Origin: Clostridiales bacterium
GTDB taxonomy: Bacteria; Bacillota; Clostridia; Oscillospirales; Oscillospiraceae
NCBI GenBank assembly: GCA_022775085.1
Contig: JALFJQ010000032.1
Location: forward strand, 1-38,705
Reading direction: 5' to 3'
DNA length: 38,705 nt
Part shown: positions 1 to 7,978 of the stretch, one piece after another
How positions within the stretch are numbered: position 1 is the stretch's first letter
Layout of the letters: each line of letters begins with the position of its first letter
Program-made: the position numbers and the translations under genes
Notes under the pieces: generated by a model
The model's input: only the letters and a program-made list of their open reading frames with translations
Database searches by the model: none
What the model was told of the DNA's origin: nothing

Positions 1-1
1 C

Positions 2-526
2 ATGCTGGAAGAATACGAGCGGATGTATCGTGTGATGACCAGCGACGGCAATATCGAAAAGAAAATCGAAGCGGCGCAGGCCTCCATCGAGCTGACTCTA
101 AAAAAGAAAAGCAAGCTTCTGGAATTGGTGGCTCTGGACAGCATCACCCCAGATGATTTCAAGTCCATGACGGCACAGTGCAATGCCGATATCAAAGCCG
201 CCGAGCAGGAGCTTGCCGAACTGCGGGAGCAGCAGGAGTCCAGCGAGGAGTTCCGCAGCAATATGGAGCGCATCCGTAAAGTCCTGCGGGACGCCGAGCG
301 TGACTGCCAGAGTGGAGAGATCACCAAGGAGTTTATCGATACCTTCATTGACAAGATCTTCGCCACGCCAGAGGGGGACGGCACCATGCATCTGGCGATC
401 AAGATTTTCACCGGCGAAAGCTGTGAAAAGTATCTGCAAAAGCTGAAAAGAAGGGCAGATCCCGAAGGTCGTACGGGTCACACGTTCAAGAAGATGATCG
501 AGGCCTACGAGCAGGGGATGCAGTAA
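2..526 (+). CDS. Large serine recombinase, C-terminal part (partial)
   Basis: This is the C-terminal region of a large serine site-specific recombinase (resolvase/invertase superfamily, TnpX-like), the enzymes that integrate and excise ICEs and transposons. The visible part is a charged coiled-coil stretch (about residues 20-100, rich in K, E, Q and A) followed by the conserved tail with EFIDTFIDKIF and a basic end. The catalytic N-terminal domain and zinc ribbon would lie upstream of the window, so the Met at base 2 is almost certainly internal. An intrinsic terminator follows 8 bp after the stop. The gene suggests that an integrated element ends at or near the left edge. Family assignment rests on the tail only, so moderate confidence. 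Confidence 0.7.
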   Translation: MLEEYERMYRVMTSDGNIEKKIEAAQASIELTLKKKSKLLELVALDSITPDDFKSMTAQCNADIKAAEQELAELREQQESSEEFRSNMERIRKVLRDAERDCQSGEITKEFIDTFIDKIFATPEGDGTMHLAIKIFTGESCEKYLQKLKRRADPEGRTGHTFKKMIEAYEQGMQ

Positions 527-533
527 TCCCAAA

Positions 534-566
534 AACGGACAGCTTCCTGGCTGTCCGTTCTTTTTT
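534..566 (+). terminator. Intrinsic terminator after the recombinase
   Basis: A perfect 10-bp stem (AACGGACAGC / GCTGTCCGTT, loop TTCCTG) is followed by CTTTTTTC. It lies just after the recombinase stop codon. Confidence 0.9.
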
Positions 567-579
567 CGCCGTTATTTTC

Positions 580-608
580 TTGATTTCTCCATAAATATAT
601 GGTATATT
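580..608 (+). promoter_or_regulatory. Sigma-A-type promoter for the LRR lipoprotein
   Basis: TTGATT (580-585) and TATATT (603-608) are separated by 17 bp. The site lies about 90 bp upstream of the lipoprotein start and after the recombinase terminator, so the lipoprotein gene is transcribed independently. Confidence 0.6.
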
Positions 609-700
609 GAGCTAATATGAGCGTTCATGCGGCAGGAGTGCGTAAGCAGCACTTTCCTTCTCACTCCTAACTTCTCTCTCAAACCCGGAGGCAAATTCCC

Positions 701-2218
701 ATGTTCAAGAAAGTTCTCTGTCTTCTCTGCGTCGGTGTGTTCTGTCTGACCCTCTTTGGCTGCGGAAGAAAAAAGGCAGTCATCGATCCCACCGAAATCA
801 TCACCTTGCCCGCTCCCACGGAAACCGAAGCTCCCACCAATCCGAACGAGGATATTGAAACGCTGACCGTGGTTCTGTCGGCAGGCGAGATCTACACCCT
901 GAACCAGTACCCCAACCTGAAAAGCGTGGACCTGTCCGGCAGCACAGGCTATGCCACGATACTCGAATACATACAGGAGCACCCTGAGGTAGACGTGACC
1001 TACACCGTGGACTTAGGCGGCACGACGGTGTCCAACAAAGCATCCTCCGCGGTGCTGGAGCCGGGCAGCTTTTCCTACGACACCTTGCTTGAAAACCTCC
1101 AATATCTGCCGAACCTCACCACCATTTCCCTGCCCTCGGTAAACCTGAGTCCGGAGCAGATCGACGGGATCCTCGCCGCCTACCCGGAGCTGACGCTGGA
1201 CTACAGCGTGTCCCTGTTCGGTCAGAACGTGGCCCTCACCACCACGGAGCTGGATCTGGGCGGAATGTCTGACGATCAGGTGGAGGAAGCCTGTGGGAAG
1301 CTTGGTATGCTCACCGCCCTCACCGACGTGAATTTGAGCAGCGGCCTGAGCATGGAATCCGTTGCCCGGCTTCAGGACGCCGCCCCCCACGTAACCTTCC
1401 ACTACAGCTTCTCCCTCTTCGGAAAGACCGTGAACACCACTGATGAAGAGATTATCTACACGAACCAGTCCATCGGCAACGAGGGCGAAGATGAACTGAG
1501 GAAGGCTCTGGCGATTCTGGACAACTGCCAGCGGTTCGTGCTGGACAACTGCGGCTTTGACAGCGAGGTGCTGGCAAAGGTGCGGGAGGACTTCCGGGAC
1601 GGCCCGAAGCTCGTCTGGCGGGTCTATTTCGGCGTCAATTCCAGGTATAACTTCCTCACGGATGTGGAAGTTCTCCGTGCCGTTTATAACGTCACCGACG
1701 ACACCTGCGGCCCCATGAAATACTGCGAAGATGTGGTCTACATGGATATTGGACACAATGAGTATCTCACAGATCTGAGTTTTGTGGGCTATATGCCGAA
1801 ATTGCAGTATCTCATTGCCTCGGGCTGCGCGGTTACCGAGCTTGTAGGCTTTGAAAACTGCAAGGAGCTTGTTTGGCTGGAGCTGGCAAGCTGTCTGAAA
1901 CTTAAGAACATCGACTCCCTTGCCGGCTGCGAGAGTCTGGAATACCTGAACCTGTGCTACACCAAGGTCTCCAGCTATGAGGCGCTGGACAGCTGTCCCC
2001 TGAAGCGGTTCATTTGCCTCAGCCCCAAGGCCTCGGCTAAGGAGCAGAAAACCTTCCAGACCATCCACGACGGATGCCGCACGGTGTTCTATGGCTACAG
2101 CAACCCCTGGACCGCCTGGCGATACGACGACAACGGAAAAACCTTCAACGAGCACTATAAAAAAGTCCGTGAAGTGTTTAATTATGATGAACTGGATAAG
2201 TATATGCCGAAGGATTAA
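701..2218 (+). CDS. Leucine-rich-repeat lipoprotein, 505 aa
   Basis: A secreted, lipid-anchored surface protein. Residues 1-20 form a signal peptide ending in a lipobox (LTLFGC, lipidated Cys21), followed by a Pro/Thr/Glu-rich linker (about 27-50). The N-terminal half holds three diverged repeats of about 80 residues, each with a strand motif of the type YSVSLFGQNV (also YTVDLGGTTV and YSFSLFGKTV) followed by a leucine-rich segment. The C-terminal half (about 340-450) has several short LRR units such as LQYLIASGCAV and LEYLNLCYTKV. The ATG is set by GGAGG nine bases upstream. LRR lipoproteins are usually surface-binding proteins; the ligand is unknown. It stands alone, with its own promoter. 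Confidence 0.8.
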   Translation: MFKKVLCLLCVGVFCLTLFGCGRKKAVIDPTEIITLPAPTETEAPTNPNEDIETLTVVLSAGEIYTLNQYPNLKSVDLSGSTGYATILEYIQEHPEVDVTYTVDLGGTTVSNKASSAVLEPGSFSYDTLLENLQYLPNLTTISLPSVNLSPEQIDGILAAYPELTLDYSVSLFGQNVALTTTELDLGGMSDDQVEEACGKLGMLTALTDVNLSSGLSMESVARLQDAAPHVTFHYSFSLFGKTVNTTDEEIIYTNQSIGNEGEDELRKALAILDNCQRFVLDNCGFDSEVLAKVREDFRDGPKLVWRVYFGVNSRYNFLTDVEVLRAVYNVTDDTCGPMKYCEDVVYMDIGHNEYLTDLSFVGYMPKLQYLIASGCAVTELVGFENCKELVWLELASCLKLKNIDSLAGCESLEYLNLCYTKVSSYEALDSCPLKRFICLSPKASAKEQKTFQTIHDGCRTVFYGYSNPWTAWRYDDNGKTFNEHYKKVREVFNYDELDKYMPKD

Positions 2219-2272
2219 CTATCGGGGCGGTCAATAGCCGCCCCCACTGCATCACCCCTTACATCACCATAG

Positions 2273-2308
2273 AACGATACCGAGCGGGTCAGGGCAGTAA
2301 CGAATACC
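2273..2308 (-). repeat. Short dispersed repeat, copy 1 (GGTAttCGTTAC...CGGTATCGTT)
   Basis: On the minus strand this reads GGTATTCGTTAC, about 14 variable bases, then CGGTATCGTT. Diverged copies occur at 24398-24436 (plus strand) and 37923-37959 (minus strand), all between genes. Confidence 0.5.
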
Positions 2309-2373
2309 TCCGCACCGGGCACGCTTTGTCCCCGGCGACTCGCCGCCCGTTCATAAATTTGTCGAACTTTGTT

Positions 2374-2538
2374 TATAGTTCCGTTATTGGCTGTTCAAAA
2401 CCCGCAGGTATTTTAATAACAGAAAGGTTGCGGAAGCCGTGAGCCGCTCCTTTCCCTACGTAGATCCTCTTTTCTACCTCTCTTCTTTCCAAACCCCAAG
2501 TGGAAAACCCCCGACGGTACGCACCGTCGGGGGTTTTT
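2374..2538 (+). ncRNA. Possible small RNA or 3' UTR ending in a strong terminator
   Basis: The 403-bp gap between the lipoprotein and the phosphoribosyltransferase contains no credible gene. A weak promoter-like pair (TTCATA at 2350-2355, TATAGT at 2374-2379, 18-bp spacer) precedes a segment with an imperfect hairpin (GAAAGG/CCTTTC arms, about 2421-2456) and ends at a very strong terminator. This could be an independent small RNA or just the long 3' UTR of the lipoprotein mRNA. I recognise no known RNA family. Confidence 0.2.
2504..2538 (+). terminator. Strong intrinsic terminator, potentially bidirectional
   Basis: A perfect stem runs AAAACCCCCGACGGT / ACCGTCGGGGGTTTT around the loop ACGC. 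Runs of A on the left and T on the right would allow function in both directions. Confidence 0.9.
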
Positions 2539-2539
2539 C

Positions 2540-2567
2540 TTGACTTTTTTCGACGGGATAGTATAAT
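2540..2567 (+). promoter_or_regulatory. Promoter of the phosphoribosyltransferase gene
   Basis: TTGACT (2540-2545) and a consensus TATAAT (2562-2567) are 16 bp apart, directly after the terminator. The 5' leader then contains a perfect 10-bp hairpin, AGCCTTCCCC/GGGGAAGGCT (2580-2602), just ahead of the AAGGAG ribosome site. Confidence 0.8.
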
Positions 2568-2621
2568 GAAATCAGAATAAGCCTTCCCCAAAGGGGAAGG
2601 CTAATCAAAGGAGATGTCCTC

Positions 2622-3176
2622 ATGTACTACCATATGACCGTGGCAGGTCTGGAACGGGATCTGCCCATCTGCCCTCTGAACGAGAACCTGTCCATTGCCG
2701 GTTTCGTCATTTTCGGCGACCAGGAACTGACCGTAGCCTGCGCCCGGGAACTGCTGAAGCGCGCCCCCGAATACGACTACATCATCACCGCCGAGGCCAA
2801 GGGCATCCCGCTGGCCCACGAAATGGCCCGCCAGGCCGGAGACAAGAAGTATATTCTGGCCCGAAAAGGCCCCAAGCTGTATATGCGGGACATTTTCAGT
2901 GTCACCGTCAACTCCATCACTACAGCAAAAGAACAGAAGCTGTACTTGGACGGTGCCGACGCCGCACTTATGAAGGGCAAGCGCATTCTCATCGTGGACG
3001 ATGTGATCTCCACCGGCGAGAGCCTGCGGGCGCTGGAAGCGCTGGTAGAAAAGGCCGGCGGCCAGATTTGCGGCCGCATGGCGATCCTGGCCGAGGGTGA
3101 TGCTCAGGAGCGGAAGGACCTCATTTACCTGGAAAAGCTGCCCCTGTTCAAGCCCGACGGAACCGTTTTGGGGTAA
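2622..3176 (+). CDS. Phosphoribosyltransferase, adenine PRT-like
   Basis: A 184-aa type I phosphoribosyltransferase that would join a purine-like base to PRPP in nucleotide salvage. The PRPP-binding signature is clear at residues 122-134 (ILIVDDVISTGES), and the IITAEAKGIPLAHEMA segment (55-69) resembles the Apt family. An AAGGAG ribosome site precedes the ATG. The gene is monocistronic: it has its own promoter and its own terminator. The N-terminus differs enough from classical Apt that the base specificity (adenine, xanthine or other) cannot be decided by eye. Confidence 0.8.
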   Translation: MYYHMTVAGLERDLPICPLNENLSIAGFVIFGDQELTVACARELLKRAPEYDYIITAEAKGIPLAHEMARQAGDKKYILARKGPKLYMRDIFSVTVNSITTAKEQKLYLDGADAALMKGKRILIVDDVISTGESLRALEALVEKAGGQICGRMAILAEGDAQERKDLIYLEKLPLFKPDGTVLG

Positions 3177-3206
3177 AACTGACGGTCGACAATGATTCCC
3201 AATATT

Positions 3207-3240
3207 TGACCGCTCTCCAGTCATGGGGAGCGGTCATTTT
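3207..3240 (+). terminator. Terminator of the phosphoribosyltransferase gene
   Basis: A 12-bp stem (TGACCGCTCTCC / GGGGAGCGGTCA, one G-T pair) is followed by TTTT. Confidence 0.85.
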
Positions 3241-3287
3241 AAGCCTTCCCCTTTGGGTTGGTGCTCCGCGTAGCGAATCAAATATAA

Positions 3288-3352
3288 GGCAAAACCGCAC
3301 AATGGGAGCCGCGGGCTTCGGTGGATCTTTTGCCCCATTATACGGTGTTGCC
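3288..3352. repeat. Imperfect palindromic repeat, GGCAAAACCGCACAA type
   Basis: The outer arms (GGCAAAACCGCACAATGGG and the complement of CCCATTATACGGTGTTGCC) match at most positions, so a single-stranded copy would fold into a long hairpin. A related element is at 11100-11156. It lies in the 3' gap between convergent genes. Confidence 0.55.
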
Positions 3353-3386
3353 ATAATACTGATTGAAGGACGCAGAATCCCTCCTG

Positions 3387-4745
3387 TTATTTGCTCAGCC
3401 GAAACATGGTATTTTTCCAATCTCCGTGGAGGTATCTGCCCACGAAGCAGATGCAGCGAAATACCCAATCCAGAATCATGGCATACCATACGCCCAGAGC
3501 ACCCATTCCGAAACGGACACCCAGAACATAGCTGAAGCCAATGCGGAATGCGGCCATTGAGAAAATGGAGATGCGCATTGGGTATTTCACATCATTACAG
3601 GCCCGGAGCATATTGGGGAAAACAAAACTTACAGGCCACAGGAGCATGGCAAATCCGTTATGGATCATGACCAGTTTATAGGCAAGAACGGTTGTTTCGT
3701 CACTCAGACCATAGAGAGACAGCAAAAACGGAAGACTTATGATGATCGTGGTGTTCACAACCGCCGTAGCAATATAGGTGAATGCCATCAGCTTTTTCGT
3801 ATAGTAGCGGATCTGCCCCTGATCCAGAGTCCCTGCACATCTGCCAATGACGGCAACCATTGCCAGGTTCATGGCCTGTCCCACAATACAGCCCATGTTG
3901 TCAAGACTGTTCGCAACACCATTCGCGGCGATCTGAATCGTGCCGAACAGGGAAATGATGCTCACTACCAGCACCCGGCCGCCTTGGAAAAGCGCGTTTT
4001 CGATTCCGCCGGGGACACCAATGTATAGAATCTTGCGAATCTGCTCCACGTCCGGCCGGAAGGACAGTCTGTCAATAGAAAGCACGTGGGTGGGATTTTT
4101 CAGACACACATAGAGAATCAGGGCCATGACCGCTCTGGAAAGCAGAGAAGGAATTGCCACGCCCAGAACACCCATGTGCAGTCCAAAGATGCAGACAGCA
4201 TTGCCCGCTACATTCAGAATGTTGCCAACGATCGAGGTGTAGAAGGTGATGCTGGTCTTACCCATAGCACGAAACAGGGCAGCGTAGGCGTTATATACGC
4301 CCAAAAAAGGGTAGGAGATGGCGGAAACCGTCAGATAAGTCAGCGCTGCGTCCATGACATCTGCTTCGATGGAGCCAAAAAGGAGGCGGATAAGCTCTTT
4401 GCGCAAAAGGGCAGTCAGGAGCGCCAGAACAGCAGCGGCAGAAAAAACAGTGAGCACAACCTGCTTTGACGTATCGCGTGCGTCTGTCAGCCGGTTGGCG
4501 CCCAGGTACTGGCTGACCACCACAGTACCTCCGGTGGCAAGCGCAGCGAGAACACTAAAGATCAGATTGTTGATCATATCCATTAAGGAAACGCCGGACA
4601 CGCCTGCCTCTCCGACAGAGGCTACCATCATGGTGTCCGCCATACCGACAGTAATGGCCAGCGTTTGCTCCAGGATCAGAGGCAGAATCAAAGCCGCAAG
4701 GGCCCGGTTGGAAAACAGGTAACCGGATTTTGGGTTGTTTTTCAA
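3387..4745 (-). CDS. MATE family multidrug/cation exporter (1)
   Basis: An inner-membrane antiporter of the MATE family (452 aa, about 12 membrane helices), exporting drugs or metabolites against Na+ or H+. Family features are the N-terminal LILPLILEQTLAITVGMADT segment, the conserved VVSQYLGANR in the first half, and an internally repeated architecture. I place the start at a TTG (4745-4743) six bases after GGAGGA; an upstream ATG (5015) would run through the divergent promoter region and is rejected. The gene is divergent from the Rrf2 regulator, and the shared 240-bp gap carries candidate operators, so co-regulation is plausible. Substrate unknown. Confidence 0.9.
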   Translation of the reverse strand: MKNNPKSGYLFSNRALAALILPLILEQTLAITVGMADTMMVASVGEAGVSGVSLMDMINNLIFSVLAALATGGTVVVSQYLGANRLTDARDTSKQVVLTVFSAAAVLALLTALLRKELIRLLFGSIEADVMDAALTYLTVSAISYPFLGVYNAYAALFRAMGKTSITFYTSIVGNILNVAGNAVCIFGLHMGVLGVAIPSLLSRAVMALILYVCLKNPTHVLSIDRLSFRPDVEQIRKILYIGVPGGIENALFQGGRVLVVSIISLFGTIQIAANGVANSLDNMGCIVGQAMNLAMVAVIGRCAGTLDQGQIRYYTKKLMAFTYIATAVVNTTIIISLPFLLSLYGLSDETTVLAYKLVMIHNGFAMLLWPVSFVFPNMLRACNDVKYPMRISIFSMAAFRIGFSYVLGVRFGMGALGVWYAMILDWVFRCICFVGRYLHGDWKNTMFRLSK

Positions 4746-4776
4746 GAACACTCCTCCAGAATCGCAGATTATTCTA

Positions 4777-4832
4777 TTGCAATCAATTGCAAAAACATTA
4801 TTAAGGATAGCACAGGTCTTTCGGAATTGCAA
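4777..4832. promoter_or_regulatory. Cluster of three TTGCAA palindromes near the MATE start
   Basis: The hexamer TTGCAA, itself palindromic, occurs at 4777-4782, 4787-4792 and 4827-4832 within the divergent MATE/Rrf2 region, 32-87 bp upstream of the MATE start. This could be a binding site for the neighbouring regulator; function is unproven. Confidence 0.3.
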
Positions 4833-4913
4833 TCGGCGAAATATACAAGCACGGTGCGGCAAAATGCCCGCCCCTTGCCGGTATGCAGCGGCATCAGCAT
4901 TGTTCAAATTTTC

Positions 4914-4960
4914 TTGACAATTATAGATTCTGAAATATAATGTAATTGTATCTAATACAA
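4914..4960 (+). promoter_or_regulatory. Promoter and candidate Rrf2 operator
   Basis: TTGACA (4914-4919) and TATAAT (4936-4941) with a 16-bp spacer make a near-consensus promoter. An inverted repeat TTGTAT-CTA-ATACAA (4946-4960) covers the expected transcription start, a position typical of autorepression. Confidence 0.75.
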
Positions 4961-4985
4961 GTATATAAATAGACTGGTGATAACT

Positions 4986-5402
4986 ATGGATACAAGATTT
5001 TCCGTTGCGGTGCATGTCCTGATTCTCCTCTCGGAATCTCCTCCCCCGATGAATTCGGATCAGATGGCGATGAGCGTCGGCACCAACGCCAGCTATGTCC
5101 GAAAAATACTGGCGCTGCTGAAAAAGTCAGGCATTGTAGATGGTCACCGGGGAACCAGCGGTTATTCTCTTCTGTTTGCCCCAAAACGCCTTACGCTGCT
5201 GCAAATATATCAGGCGGTTATGGAAGAACCGAAACCCCATCTTCTGGACATTCACCAGAACCCCAGCGACCGGTGCGTTGTTGGGTGCCATATCCGCCCG
5301 GTATTGAGCGAAATGTTTGCCGATGTGGAGGACGCCTTTGCACGCGCCCTTGCGGGGAAAACCCTTGCTGACTGCATTGCAGACATTCGGCAAAGACTTT
5401 AA
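4986..5402 (+). CDS. Rrf2-family transcriptional regulator
   Basis: A winged-helix repressor of the Rrf2 family (138 aa). The N-terminal DTRFSVAVHVLILL helix, the NASYVRKILALLKKSGIV recognition region (about 34-51) and the wing GHRGTSGYSL (53-62) are typical. Two cysteines (C97, C101) remain near the place where Rrf2 proteins hold Fe-S clusters, but a full three-Cys set is not evident, so it may be a YwnA-like or thiol-type sensor. ATG 4986 is favoured over the in-frame GTG at 4977 because GGTGA lies five bases before it. It is first in a run with the ferredoxin fusion, lipase and DegV genes (gaps of 18, 1 and 4 bp) and probably represses that operon. Confidence 0.85.
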   Translation: MDTRFSVAVHVLILLSESPPPMNSDQMAMSVGTNASYVRKILALLKKSGIVDGHRGTSGYSLLFAPKRLTLLQIYQAVMEEPKPHLLDIHQNPSDRCVVGCHIRPVLSEMFADVEDAFARALAGKTLADCIADIRQRL

Positions 5403-5420
5403 CAATAGGAGGAAATAAAC

Positions 5421-6167
5421 ATGAACGCAGTGGAGATCTTTTTTAGCCCCACCGGCGGTACAGAAAAAGTCGCCCATATGCTTGGCGGGCACTGGAGTGA
5501 AAACTCTGTCAAAATCGATCTGAGCGATGCCAAAGCCGATTTTACCAAGTGTGCGATTACCCCGGAAGATATGGTTTTGGTTGCCATGCCTTCTTTCGGC
5601 GGTCGGGCGCCTACCGTGGCAATAGAACGTTTGAAGCGGATTGCGGGCAACGGTGCCAGATGCACCCTCGTCTGTGTGTACGGTAATCGGGCATATGAGG
5701 ATACCCTTGTGGAAATGGAGGACGCCGCGAAGGAATGCGGGTTCCGGGTCATTGCCGCCGTCGCCGCTGTGGCAGAGCACTCCATCCTGCCTCAGTATGC
5801 CGCAGGCAGGCCGGATGCTTCCGACAAGGCGCAGCTTGCGGACTTTGCCGCTCAGATTGCGGGTAAGGACAGCGAAATCTCTTCCCTTCCCGGAAACCGT
5901 CCCTACAAAAAGAGCGGCGGCGCCGGACTTGTTCCGAAGCCCACCAAAGACTGTATAAAGTGCGGTCTGTGTGCGGAAAAATGTCCTGTGCAGGCAATCG
6001 ATCCGGCAAGCTTTGCGGCGGATGCCAAGAAGTGCATCGGCTGTATGCGCTGTGTCAAGCAGTGCCCCAAAGATGCCAGAAAGGTCAACGGCTTGATGGT
6101 CTCCGTTGCGGGCATGGCAATTAAAAAAGCCTGTTCCGTGAGAAAAGACAACGAGCTGTATCTGTGA
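5421..6167 (+). CDS. EFR1-type flavodoxin/ferredoxin fusion
   Basis: A 248-aa cytoplasmic electron carrier. The N-terminal half is flavodoxin-like, with the FMN-phosphate loop SPTGGTEKVA at 9-18 and a GNRAYEDTLVEM segment at 88-100. The C-terminal half is a two-cluster ferredoxin: C178, C181, C184, C188 and C205, C208, C211, C215 give two 4Fe-4S motifs. The ribosome site is AGGAGG. It is the second gene of the Rrf2-led run. Partner oxidoreductases are not identifiable here; fusions of this type are common in anaerobic Firmicutes and their physiological partners are mostly unknown. Confidence 0.9.
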   Translation: MNAVEIFFSPTGGTEKVAHMLGGHWSENSVKIDLSDAKADFTKCAITPEDMVLVAMPSFGGRAPTVAIERLKRIAGNGARCTLVCVYGNRAYEDTLVEMEDAAKECGFRVIAAVAAVAEHSILPQYAAGRPDASDKAQLADFAAQIAGKDSEISSLPGNRPYKKSGGAGLVPKPTKDCIKCGLCAEKCPVQAIDPASFAADAKKCIGCMRCVKQCPKDARKVNGLMVSVAGMAIKKACSVRKDNELYL

Positions 6168-6168
6168 G

Positions 6169-7023
6169 ATGGGTATGAAAACCGGCATTGTGGATGTAGG
6201 CGGCGGACTGCGGGGAATTTACGCCGTCGGTGTACTGGACTACTGCATGGATCAGGGGATTGCCTTTGATCTGGGCATCGGCGTTTCGGCCGGAAGTGCC
6301 AATCTGGCTTCCTACGCGGCAGGGCAAAGAGGCCGCAATTACCAATTCTATACCGAATACGCTTTCCGAAAGCAGTACATGAGCCTGGGCAATTTTGTGG
6401 AACGAAAATCCTATGTGGATCTGGACTATGTCTACGGTACGCTGAGCTGTGCCGACGGGGAGAATCCGCTGGATTACGCCGCCCTGCGGGACAATCCCAT
6501 GGAGTACTATGTGGTTGCCACGGAAGCGGAAACCGGACAGGCGCACTATTTTGACAAGTCCCATATCCATCAGGATGACTACAGCATTATGAAAGCATCC
6601 TCCGCAATCCCCTTTGTCTGCAAGCCCTATACCGTTGAGGGCACCGCTTATTACGACGGCGCATTGAGTGACCCGGTGCCCGTTGAGAAAGCGTTTCAGC
6701 TGGGCTGCGACCGGGTTGTTCTGATTCTGACCAAGCCGGAGCATTTGCTGCGCACCTCCAAAAAGGACGAGAAGCTGGCCGCCTGCATCCGCCGCGCCCA
6801 CCCGGCCGCCGCGGAAAAATTGTGCCAGCGGGCGCAGCGGTACAACGAAAGTGTAGCACTGGCCCGGATGCGCGCCAGACAGGGCAAGGTGCTGATCGTT
6901 GCCCCGGAGAACACCTGCGGCGTGGATACGCTGACAAAGGATAAGCAGGCGCTGTGCAGACTCTACGAAATGGGCTACGCAGACGGGAAGAAAATAACGG
7001 ACTACTTAAGTAAGGGAAGGTAA
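6169..7023 (+). CDS. Patatin-like phospholipase
   Basis: A 284-aa patatin-family lipid acyl hydrolase. The oxyanion loop GGGLRG (11-16), nucleophile elbow GVSAGS (38-43, Ser40) and the catalytic Asp in YDGALSDP (D163) are all present, so the Ser-Asp dyad is intact. No signal peptide is visible, so it should act in the cytoplasm or at the inner membrane face. The start is one base after the ferredoxin stop and no strong ribosome site is seen, so translational coupling is likely; ATG 6175 is an alternative. It is followed after 4 bp by a DegV-type fatty-acid-binding protein, which fits release and capture of fatty acids. Confidence 0.9.
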   Translation: MGMKTGIVDVGGGLRGIYAVGVLDYCMDQGIAFDLGIGVSAGSANLASYAAGQRGRNYQFYTEYAFRKQYMSLGNFVERKSYVDLDYVYGTLSCADGENPLDYAALRDNPMEYYVVATEAETGQAHYFDKSHIHQDDYSIMKASSAIPFVCKPYTVEGTAYYDGALSDPVPVEKAFQLGCDRVVLILTKPEHLLRTSKKDEKLAACIRRAHPAAAEKLCQRAQRYNESVALARMRARQGKVLIVAPENTCGVDTLTKDKQALCRLYEMGYADGKKITDYLSKGR

Positions 7024-7027
7024 GACT

Positions 7028-7903
7028 ATGAGTAAAATTCAAATCATGACCGATTCCGCCAGTGACATTTCCTATGCGGATGAGCAGAAATACAACATTT
7101 CCGTCATTCCGTTTCCCATCACTCTGGGAGACAAAACCTACACAAGCCGTGTAGATTTTGACAATGAGCAGTTTTTCAGCCTGATGGCGCAATATGACGA
7201 GATTCCCAAAACCGCGCAAATCACGCCCTTTCAGTTTCAGGAAATCTATCTGCGGCAGGCACAAGCTGGTGTGACCGATCTGGTGCTGGTGCTGATTAAC
7301 TCCAAGGGCTCCTCCACCTATGATAATTCCGTACAGGCCATCGAGCTGTTCTATGAGGAGTACCCGGAATACCGGGATAGGCTTCATATCCACAGCTTTG
7401 ACGGCATGGGCTATAACGCGCTTTACGGCAGCCCTGTGGTTCATGCGGCGCAGATGTGCGCGGAGGGCGCTTCTCTGGAGGAAATCCTGAACTATCTGAC
7501 GGAGATCCTCCCCCGGCGGCAGATCTATTTTGGCATCTACGACCTGAAATACGCCGCGAAGTCCGGGCGAATCCCCACGGCTGCGGCATTCCTCGGAACA
7601 GCATTAAACATGAAGCCGGTTATGAACATTTTTGATCGTTCCATTACCACCGCTGCCAAATGCCGGGGCGAGCGCAAGCTGGTGGAGAAAGTGGCGGAAA
7701 TGAGCATTGCCGCCATGGAGCCGGGCTCTCCCTACGAGATCGTCTACGGAAGCGATCCAACCTGTCTTGATGAGCTGCGCCGTCTGATGGTGCAGCAGCT
7801 TGGCTACGAACCGGCAGCAGCTTACCAGATCGGCGCTGCCGTTGCCGCCAACGCTGGTCCCCGGGTAGTGGGCGCCGCGTTCACGCGGAAAAAGGAAGGC
7901 TAA
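7028..7903 (+). CDS. DegV family (FakB-like) fatty-acid-binding protein
   Basis: A 291-aa DegV-fold protein. Members characterised as FakB bind a fatty acid and present it to the kinase FakA, making acyl-phosphate. The N-terminal TDSASDIS (8-15), the NSKGSSTYDNS loop (about 96-106) and the late DLKYAAKSGRIP region match the family. GGAAGG lies shortly before the ATG. It is the last gene of the Rrf2-led run and is followed by a terminator. No FakA kinase gene is in the window; it would have to be elsewhere. The acyl-chain preference cannot be predicted from this view. Confidence 0.9.
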   Translation: MSKIQIMTDSASDISYADEQKYNISVIPFPITLGDKTYTSRVDFDNEQFFSLMAQYDEIPKTAQITPFQFQEIYLRQAQAGVTDLVLVLINSKGSSTYDNSVQAIELFYEEYPEYRDRLHIHSFDGMGYNALYGSPVVHAAQMCAEGASLEEILNYLTEILPRRQIYFGIYDLKYAAKSGRIPTAAAFLGTALNMKPVMNIFDRSITTAAKCRGERKLVEKVAEMSIAAMEPGSPYEIVYGSDPTCLDELRRLMVQQLGYEPAAAYQIGAAVAANAGPRVVGAAFTRKKEG

Positions 7904-7948
7904 ACGGAAAAGTGATCATCCGTTTCCCATAATTTCTGTCTGAAAATC

Positions 7949-7978
7949 AGCAGTCTGAGAGATCAGACTGCTGTTTTC
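7949..7978 (+). terminator. Terminator of the Rrf2-EFR1-patatin-DegV run
   Basis: Perfect 10-bp stem AGCAGTCTGA / TCAGACTGCT with a GAGA loop, then GTTTTC. Confidence 0.85.

Noticed and set aside
2373..2591. 72-codon minus-strand frame
   Set aside because: It crosses the strong terminator and a promoter and has no family resemblance.
4746..5015. Upstream extension of the first MATE gene to ATG 5015
   Set aside because: It would add 90 non-family residues across the divergent promoter; a TTG with GGAGGA at the right distance begins at the normal MATE N-terminus.
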